The notes under the pieces were generated by a model. It ran no database searches and was not told the origin of the DNA. It saw only the letters and a program-made list of their open reading frames with translations. From the NCBI GenBank assembly GCA_949318235.1, contig OX439131.1:26165403-26229402 (forward strand): a DNA stretch of 64,000 nt, written 5' to 3'. Numbering within the stretch: the stretch's first letter is position 1; each line of letters begins with the position of its first letter. This stretch comes from Ecdyonurus torrentis. Taxonomy: Eukaryota; Arthropoda; Insecta; Ephemeroptera; Heptageniidae. Position numbers and translations under genes: made by a program. This document shows, in pieces, positions 16,047-64,000 of this stretch.

Positions 16047-16461
16047 AGTGCCTTTCTTAAAAGTCGTATAATACATACGGGCTGCTGTACGTGACGGTAG
16101 AGTGAGTCAAAGTAAGTGTACTGTACACCAATCTCATACTTCTTGCTCTCTAAAGCCTACTGCTAAAATAAAAAATAATAAAGGTCGTGATCTTTTTGGC
16201 CTTCCTTCATCTCACACTTTGCTCATCCTATTGCTCTTACTCTCGAATTCACTCGGCACCTTCTTTCTTTATGTACATGAAATTAAAACCTTTGCTAAGC
16301 TGCCGCTATTTGCATGCCTTCAAGCAAAAATATTAAAATCAGATAGTGTGTATACGTACTACGTAAAGTATATGTATATGTTTTTATATACAATGCTCTT
16401 TACCTTCATAACACTTTTTTTTTTGTAATACTCTCTCTTGCCCTTCTAAATTATGTTCTAC

Positions 16462-16464
<3 letters not shown>

Positions 16465-16532
<68 letters not shown>
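16465..16532. repeat. (TA)n microsatellite
   Basis: Pure TA run; a shorter (AT)n lies at about 16827-16850. Confidence 0.95.
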
Positions 16533-16534
<2 letters not shown>

Positions 16535-16820
16535 AACAATGTTCTTTCTCATATTATTTACATGTTGTTATACAAGATATTATTATTATTTTATTACATT
16601 TGTATAACAAAGAAATTTTTAATTAAAATTTACATTTATTTAAACTTTTTAAAAAAACCACATTCAAAAATATATATGAAATTAAGAATTTATATAATAA
16701 ACAAAATATTTTTTTGTTCTGTATAACAAAAAAAAAACTGTTTTTTAAGAGAATACGAGAGAGAGAGAGAACGTGACGTGCTGAAGTGATAATAACTGAG
16801 GTACTCTGTACAGTATTGTG

Positions 16821-16851
<31 letters not shown>

Positions 16852-17574
16852 AAGGAAGAATATAACGAGAGTGCACAAAAGTTTTGTCGACGTTGCCATG
16901 ACGACAAAGACAAAATACTTATATATAAAAATAAAGCATTATATTATATTGAATACTCCAGAGTTCTATAATATTGTACGTAGTACTGTGCTGTTATGTT
17001 AACCTAATCAAACACGAACACAAATACTGCAATACTAAGACTGCAGTGTTGAAGTGCTAATATTTAACTCAGAAATTTTCACTGCATCAAAACTAAAAGG
17101 AAAAGAGTGAGTGAGAGAGAAAGGAGAAATTTATTCTCAGTTGACACATCATTAAAATAAACGAAGCCACAATTCTCTATTTCCTTCAGGCAACAAAACA
17201 AATAGATTTTCTGTTACCCTCCACAATGGTTAACGATTTATACATACTCTTAATCACGTTTCAGGCCAAATTATTTATATTTTACTATCATACATTTTTT
17301 TTCTTTTAATGAAGGTAAAAAAAATGTGCAGTTGTCCAAATCGTTACTTAAGTACTAAAGGCATAGCCAGAAGGGAAGTCAGGGTGAAAAAAAAAAGAAT
17401 GACAACTTTAAGGATTTCATATATTATTGAATAAATTTTATAATGAAATATGTGTGCATAATGTTTGGGTATTTTATATGCCATTTTTGTTTTTTCATAT
17501 ATAGTTAGAAAATATTGACTCTATATACTCGTTTCATTGTTTCTAACCTTAAATTTTCCTTTTTCTGTTTCTAG

Positions 17575-58388
<40,814 letters not shown>

Positions 58389-59780
58389 TGTTTATTATCA
58401 TATATTTCGTATAACAAGAAAATTAAAAAACTTTTAAGAAAAAGAAAGAAATCTTAGAACAGTTTTTAATGTGCCTGCTATAAATAAAATAATAATTAAA
58501 AGTTTATTAAAAAAAAAAGTTTTTCATACTTGCATGATCCATTATTCTTTTTTTTTTTTTTTTTTTTTTTGTTAAGATTTCAATTATTCTTCAGAAAAAA
58601 AAATAAAAATAAAAGCCTTTGTATAAATAATAATAATATTAATAATATACGATAATTACATAGTAAAACGATTACAAGAAATATAATGATTATATATTAA
58701 TAAAGAAAATAGTAAACAAAATTGAAAAAAGTGTACTATGTGAGGGGTAAAAAAAGAAAAAAAAAAGAAAAGAAAAAAAAAGAAAGCAAAATAATAATAA
58801 TAATAATAAATTAAAAAATGGTGTGGTACATTCCGATTTCAGGCTGCAATGGCTTGTTGGACTAAAGGGAATGTTTCTGTCTGCCTATACTTTTACAAAG
58901 ATTTTATTATATTATATATATAATGGGAGCAAATTTAAAGTGATTGAGTGATACAAAAGTTTATTGTATAAATATAAATATAATTAAAAAAAAATTGTAT
59001 GTATCTTCAGTATATTTGTGAAAAATAATAAAAATAAAAATGTTTAAAATTATGGTCAGTGAATTATATTAAAAAAATAAAATAAAATGTAAATAGTAAT
59101 TGATAAGTTGTTGTATGGCTTTCAGTAAAAAAGAGAAGATTAAATAAATAAATAATAATAATAAAGAAAAAAAAAAAAAAAAGTAAAGGGTGTACGTATG
59201 GTTCTCTTACATAATGTAATATAATAGTTCATTAAAAATATATATATTTCGTGAAAATGGTAATAAAATATGCATAAATGTATATCGTATGAAATTGATA
59301 AAATATAGTACAATATATTATGTAAAAGGGCAAAAATGTGTTGTATAAAAAGAATATTATGTTGTATGATAGTGCGGTATCTAATGTGTAAAAATAAGTA
59401 TGAATGTTTCTTATAAAAATATAAGTACAGTATATAAAAATGAAAAATGTTTGCACAGAAAGCTTGACAGAAATATACAGTGTCCTTTTTGCTACGTGTT
59501 AAAATAATAATAATAATCAAGAATTACAACTCGTAAAAAAAAAAAAAAAAAAAAAAAAATGTCAAAATATATATTTTTTTGTTTCGGAGTGCAATCTTTA
59601 TATTTCGTTGTTTGTTTTTATTACACATCCCCAAAGAAACTGATTGTAAAAAATTATATATATTAAAAAAAAATGTTTTCTGTATAAATGTAACAGACTG
59701 ATACTCATAATATCTCATACTCATTTTATGTTAAAACTATGTTGTTATAATAAATAAATAAACAGATTATTTTATGTTTG
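58389..59780 (+). other. Likely Sema-1a 3' UTR
   Basis: The region after the stop is AT-rich with many AATAAA hexamers (58483, 58602, 58699 and others). The best cleavage context is the overlapping AATAAA series at 59749-59762, followed by a GT/T-rich run (TTTATGTTTGTCT) near 59772. A Pumilio-type TGTAAATA lies at 59088-59095. Which signal is used cannot be read from sequence alone. Confidence 0.5.
59749..59762 (+). terminator. Candidate polyadenylation signal cluster
   Basis: Three overlapping AATAAA hexamers are followed 10-20 nt later by a T/GT-rich element, the classical arrangement of a distal poly(A) site. In such AT-rich DNA, AATAAA alone is weak evidence. Confidence 0.4.
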
Positions 59781-59919
59781 TCTATTTAATAATTAAAGAT
59801 CTGAGTATGAATGATTAAAATATGTAAAAGTATATTTTTAAATCATGACAGTTAGTTTTAAATGTGCTGCGTGTATAGCTTTCATTCATATTTAATATAC
59901 TGTAAATGCGAAATTTCTA

Positions 59920-59954
<35 letters not shown>

Positions 59955-61422
59955 TGAAAAAAGAAATAAAATTGTATTGCGTTTTTAGTTTTTTTATCAG
60001 TCTGTTATATAAAACTTATAAAAGAAATGATCATGTTTTATACAAAAAAAAAGGGGCGATATTCAATATTAAAATAATAAAAAATATAATAGCCTATATT
60101 TTGAAACTATATAGTATGTTACATTTTTTTATTGTATAATATTGTGATTGTTATTTTAAAAAATATATAATTATAATAGCTTTGGTAAGAAAAAAAAAGT
60201 AATTAACTCAGAGATATATTGAAAATCTCCCTCAAATTTTGTTTTGCAACATGAAAAATATTTTATTTGAACAAAACTGAAATGCAGTGTGACAACCCAC
60301 CTAATAGCTATGTTCTTATTTAATACTCACAGTGTGTTCTGACATAGCTTGAGATTGTTTATGACCTCAAGAAGAAGTACAGTATATTTAAGCATTATAT
60401 AATGCTTCTGTCTGAGTATTAAAAACGGATATAGCTAAATTATATCTTGTGAACAGTATTTCCCTAAATTCATTGTAAAATATATTGAAGAAAAAAAAAC
60501 TTTATATTATTTAGGTTGTTACAGAATAAAAACAGTTACAACAATTATATTGCTATCATGATAATTTTAGAATGAAAAAAAATTGAAGGAAAATTAATTA
60601 TATGGATAATTTTGTTATTTTACTCAAAAGACTGAAGCTGAATCACGTGTGTACTATTGAGTAATGCATGAGTAAACAAATTACGAGGGGAAAATTAAAA
60701 AAAAAAAGATAATAAATCTATAGACCTTTTTTGTCTGAGAAATTATATTTCAGCATGAAAAGAAACGTAAAATGCGATGTCAAAAAAATATAGTTATAAA
60801 ATGATTTACACATAGCAATTTTTTCCTTACAAATAAAAATTTCAATATGAAAGGACAACATAAAAAATACTTGGTTTCATTTATTACTATACCCTCCAGC
60901 CTCCAACCCTTAACAACTGAAGTGGATGAATATAAATAAAAGTTCATTATATCCCCAGTATAAATTGGTACATATTACATATTACGCGAGACGCCTGCGT
61001 TTCATATATTCTTGAAAAACATTATATTTAGCAGATGGCGAAGCGTACTTAAAATTCTAGTTGATTTAACTGAATTAAAGTAGTAACTATTGAATAAAAT
61101 AGTAATTTCTGGTTTAATTCTGCAATTTTATCACTTAACGAGGATATTGTACAAAAGTTTAATATTCTGAGGATCGCTAAAAGTTGGATAAAAGTTAAAA
61201 TCAGTCAGAAAAACTTTCAAAGAACATTGGATTTACCGCCTTAAATCTGCCATCTATTGGATTTTTTATTATTTAAAATATTATTATTTTCGATAAAATT
61301 AGCCATCTAGGGATGATTTTGGTGACTAATTGTAAATAATGCTAATGCATTGCATTGCAATCCACCAGCATCGTTCGTTTTAGCCCTTCGTGCGGAGTAG
61401 ATTGCAGTCGTTTGTTTGTAAA
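59781..61422. other. Intergenic region
   Basis: It holds a poly-A tract at 59922-59950, then unique AT-rich sequence with no recognisable gene. The last 100 bases become slightly more GC-rich before the exon at 61423 and may include its promoter and 5' UTR, but I see no definite TATA box. Confidence 0.55.
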
Positions 61423-61564
61423 ATGGAGGTATATGAAGAAAGTATTGTTATTCATCAAACTGAAGATGGGAAACAACATATGGATCAACCCGAGGAAGTG
61501 GTCATTATTCTTCCTGATGAGAGCTGCTTTGAGTACGAGGGTACAAAAAAAACACGTTCTGAAG
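61423..61564 (+). CDS. Probable first coding exon of an unrecognised gene
   Basis: An ATG in good context (AAAATGG) opens a 142-nt frame encoding 47 codons and one extra base up to a perfect donor, GAAG|GTAAGT. The protein starts MEVYEESIVIHQTEDGKQHM, is strongly acidic and continues EEVVIILPDESCFEYEG and TKKTRSE. Codon use and composition are balanced, unlike the AT-rich surroundings, which supports real coding. I do not recognise the family; acidic N-termini of this type occur in nuclear and zinc-finger proteins, but that is a guess. It lies head-to-tail behind the semaphorin gene. The downstream exons are not in the window, or were not found. Confidence 0.5.
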
Positions 61565-61994
61565 GTAAGTTAAAGATATACTACCAATTCATTTTGCTTG
61601 TGCTGCTAGCTGCTTTGCTTTGCCACAAAAACGGAGCAAACCAAGAACGATTCTGCTCTGTCCTCTGCAACGTTGCGTTGCAATGGAGCAAAACTCGAGG
61701 CGGGGAAAATTGAGAATCATATAAGAATTAAATATCCACAGTCTACAATATTATTAAATTTGTTCATCACAAATATGATAAACATTTTGGTTCCTAAAGT
61801 TTTCAGGGCTAAACTGAAGAAAAAAAGCGAATGTCCCATGTTAATTAAAGCGTACCGGTATAGAGGCGTATCACGGAGTATAATAACATACATACATAAA
61901 CATAATAGTATGTATTTAGCTAGTATAAAAAAAAAACGTTACTTTTTAAACTGTTTGTCATGCAAGTATAATGTATAATACACAGTACAGTCAA
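61565..61994 (+). other. Putative intron start, no further exon seen
   Basis: If the exon at 61423-61564 is real this is its intron. A moderately GC-rich patch at 61600-61710 contains frames open for about 100 codons but has no protein I recognise. Confidence 0.35.
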
Positions 61995-62183
61995 CCGGGG
62001 TCAAATTGAAAGGTTTGAGACACATTTTGTGTTATAACTTTAAAAATAATTTTTTGACAGAAACAAAAAAAATATATTAGGACAAAGGTCTGTTAGTACT
62101 ACATATAAAAGCTGAAATTTGAAATTTAGGCCAAACTCCCTAATTAAAAAAAAATAAAAACAGACCTTTCAATTTCGCCCCGG
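61995..62183. mobile_element. Short TIR element (MITE-like, 189 bp)
   Basis: The left end CCGGGGTCAAATTGAAAGGT is matched at the right end by its reverse complement with two mismatches in 20 bases (ACCTTTCAATTTCGCCCCGG). CAA flanks both sides, consistent with a 3-bp target duplication. The interior is AT-rich and non-coding. Confidence 0.55.
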
Positions 62184-62186
62184 CAA

Positions 62187-62205
62187 CGGGGTCAAATTGA
62201 AAGGT
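62187..62205 (+). repeat. Third copy of the CGGGGTCAAATTGAAAGGT terminus
   Basis: Immediately after the CAA that follows the 189-bp element, the same terminal motif begins again in the original orientation. It could be the end of a second, nested or adjacent element whose other end is further right. Confidence 0.5.
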
Positions 62206-62529
62206 TTCACGGTACAAATAGTTGTAGCCACCTAATTGTACATTTCAACTTTAAAACTTTTATATTATAAGCTAAAACTGTTTTTAAGTAATGTGTCTTC
62301 CCTCTTCCCCCCACCCATACCACCTATCCCACCCCCCTTCCACCCCCAATCCCCCCAGAAAAAGTTTTTTATTATTATTCAAATCTATATTTATTAAATT
62401 TCCAAATTTACATGATGATAACATTTAAATCAATAAAATTCATTACAAAATGAACAAAATGTATGTCTCATGTCAAACATATAAAATAATTTCAGATTTA
62501 ATAATGACACATACTTACAATACTGTACC
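62206..62529. other. Non-coding stretch with C-rich tract
   Basis: Only the C-rich tract at 62307-62356 stands out: six runs of 3-6 C, giving a minus-strand G-quadruplex motif. The remainder is AT-rich. Confidence 0.6.
62307..62356 (-). other. G-quadruplex motif (minus strand)
   Basis: The plus strand has C runs of 6, 3, 3, 6, 5 and 6. The minus strand therefore has at least four G runs of 3 or more with short loops. Confidence 0.6.
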
Positions 62530-62850
62530 TTAAAGGCATAGCAAACATGAAACAACATGCTAAACACAAAATGGGATCTACAAAGCTGATGATAATTTTT
62601 ACCAGAATGTAAATGTGGCCTCACAAAAAAAGCTTCAAAAAAATTTAAATTATGCAACATTCCTGAATATGACATCATAAACAGGCAAAAACTGGTATCA
62701 AAATGTTGTGCGGGTTGCATAAATCAAAATTTTCTGATTACTGCTACGGTGCTACAGTTGGGGGTTTTGAGACCAACTACCTTATTTATGCGAGCCCCAT
62801 CAAGTTTTTTGTGATGTAAATGCATGTTTTCATGTGGCCTATGCCTTTAA
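62530..62850 (-). mobile_element. TTAA-flanked MITE, copy B (321 bp)
   Basis: The element begins TTAAAGGCATAGC and ends CTATGCCTTTAA, so TTAA lies at both ends and the inner TIR is AAGGCATAG. It is homologous, in reverse orientation, to 36795-37115 over its full length and has exactly the same size. TTAA target duplications are characteristic of piggyBac-type transposases. Non-coding, so a non-autonomous element. Confidence 0.8.
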
Positions 62851-62990
62851 ATTGTAATATAATATTTAAAAATTAATAATAGGAGGCATTCATATATTTA
62901 CAATTCCTTAATATTGTCTTCTAGAATTGGTAGTGCAATCTACTTTTTGTTTTCACAAGGGTAGGGTGAGGTAAAACAGCCACAATGTCA
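62851..62990. other. Short spacer
   Basis: Nothing recognised. Confidence 0.5.
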
Positions 62991-63650
62991 CTATGGGTTA
63001 TGACTTATGACTGATATATCCCTTGCTTTAGGTTCAAAAACAGTCTTGCTTCCATTAAGGGATTGAAATCCCATGACTTGGAGACCATCAGAAGTTCCAG
63101 TTTCTACCACACACACGTAACGGAACCAAACTGGGTGTCGGCCACTTCCACCTTGGAAGCGGGCCAAGAGGTAGCTACCAGGGGGGATCAGTCTAATTGG
63201 TGGGATGTCAGCAGCTTCTTCCTCCTCTTCTCCTGCTCCCTCATCATCATCGTTGTCATCATCATCACCTCCCTCAGAGTTACTGCTGTCGGAGCTGCTG
63301 ACACCTATACAAGTTGAAACATTAATTCCAGTACATACATAAAAGAGCAAGTTATATCATACCTGTGACCCCATTGCTGCTCTCACTCTCAGGATCCTGT
63401 GTGGCAGCCACACTCTTGCCAGGCACAATGTTCAGGCGACTCCTGCGCTTCTTCTGGGGTGGTGGCTTGCCAAAACCTCTTTGCTCCTTGCAGAAACTGA
63501 TGAGAGCTTGATTGGTCTCTGATTGAAATTGTTAGGATCATCTTGTTGACCAGGGAGATGCTCCAGTAGCTCACTGAAGTTGTATGGTACAATCTCCTGT
63601 AGCTCTAAATGCAATGCACTGAGGATATTGGCTTTGATCTTGTCGCCTGT
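62991..63650 (-). pseudogene. Decayed transposase-like C-terminal region
   Basis: On the minus strand, reading down from about 63650, one frame gives NILSALHLELQEIVPYNF and ELLEHLPGQQDDPNNF. Around 63525-63545 the frame must change by one base to continue QALISFCKEQRGFGKPPPQ, KKRRSRLNIVPGKSVA, then acidic sequence up to 63363. A 58-nt GT-AG intron (63305-63362) joins in phase to an acidic D/E run and GSYLLARFQGGSGRHPVWF followed by RYVCVVETG, ending at TAG 62991-62993. A basic KKRR-LN-PGKSV motif, an acidic linker and a terminal YLLARF...RYV beta module resemble the C-terminal tails of pogo/Tigger/jerky-like DDE transposase genes. That family placement is inference; the frameshift argues for a relic. 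Upstream parts are lost in the A/T tract. Confidence 0.5.
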
Positions 63651-63717
63651 GTTCGTTTTTTTGTTCTTTTTTCTTTTTTTTTTCTTTTTTTTTTCTTTCT
63701 TTTCTTTTCTTTTCCTT

Positions 63718-63719
<2 letters not shown>

Positions 63720-63748
<29 letters not shown>
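63720..63748. repeat. Poly-T tract with preceding T-rich run
   Basis: T-rich sequence starts near 63655 and ends in a pure T run. On the minus strand it is an A/G-rich tract, giving spurious Lys-rich reading frames. Confidence 0.9.
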
Positions 63749-63751
<3 letters not shown>

Positions 63752-64000
63752 TGCTTGCCATATTGTGTTATCGTGCCACACCAATCCCAGTCCCAGTCAA
63801 GACATTGTCTTATTGACAAGTAAGGACTTTCCAAATTAATGGAAAAGCACACACGGGCCAGCCACGGCCTAAGTACAAAGCCCCGCATTCGCCATGACAG
63901 CCTAGAGAAACCGTGGAAACATCTAGGCAGGCTGGTCGGTGCAATCACATCAATCATGCACCTCCCGAATGCTGTGCGTTGTCATGGAATGCATGTAAAC
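63749..64000. other. GC-balanced sequence, unassigned
   Basis: Composition is close to 50% GC, unlike most of the window. It may belong to the same element as the transposase-like relic. Frames on both strands are interrupted and I recognise no protein. Confidence 0.4.

Noticed and set aside
16102..16428. 108-aa frame with a hydrophobic LLILLLLL stretch as a possible signal-peptide exon for the semaphorin
   Set aside because: The hydrophobic part is internal and far from the Met, no donor fits the phase needed at 17575, and there is no semaphorin N-terminal sequence.
17357..17370. CTAAAGGCATAGCC resembling the MITE terminus
   Set aside because: Only about 13 bases match, no TTAA, and no second terminus before the exon at 17575.
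59140..59520. 126-aa minus-strand open frame
   Set aside because: AT-rich Y/I/F-rich translation in the 3' UTR, with no coding signal.
62300..62358. C-rich pyrimidine tract ending in CAG as an acceptor for the exon at 61564
   Set aside because: The sequence after the AG is AT-rich with no coding character in the required phase.

Overview
The window looks like animal nuclear DNA, most likely from an arthropod and probably a crustacean. It is very AT-rich. It is packed with long perfect dinucleotide microsatellites, (AT)n, (AG/CT)n and (AC)n, many of 60-120 bp, plus many homopolymer A/T tracts. This density resembles penaeid shrimp genomes. The organism guess is inference; the arthropod placement rests on the one clear gene, which closely follows insect Semaphorin-1a.

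Layout: (1) 1-17574 has no exon I can support and is presumably upstream sequence or 5' intron of the semaphorin gene. (2) 17575-58388, plus strand, carries 16 exons of a transmembrane class 1 semaphorin (Sema-1a type): most of the sema domain, the PSI domain, a stalk, one transmembrane helix and a conserved cytoplasmic tail ending in a stop. The reading frame joins without a break through all 16 exons for about 734 residues. Signal peptide and extreme N-terminus are missing and probably lie upstream of the window. The first two visible introns are 10.6 and 14.3 kb; most later ones are 0.2-2.1 kb. (3) 58389 to about 59780 is the likely 3' UTR. (4) 61423-61564 is a probable first coding exon of an unrecognised plus-strand gene. 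(5) 61995-62205, 62530-62850 and 62991-63650 form a mobile-element-rich tail: short TIR elements, a MITE with TTAA ends, and a decayed minus-strand transposase-like C-terminus.

Notable non-gene structure: a 1,238-bp near-perfect palindrome with TIR ends inside semaphorin intron 2 (39000-40237); two 321-bp copies of a TTAA-flanked MITE family (36795-37115 and 62530-62850); long complementary (CT)n and (AG)n tracts flanking a 52-nt exon; two NAGNAG tandem acceptors; three consecutive phase 1-1 stalk exons that could be skipped singly or together; and nine perfect TGACGTCA octamers, far more than base composition predicts. I did not find a clearly new multi-gene system; the best leads are RNA-structure and splicing features of the semaphorin locus and the foldback element.
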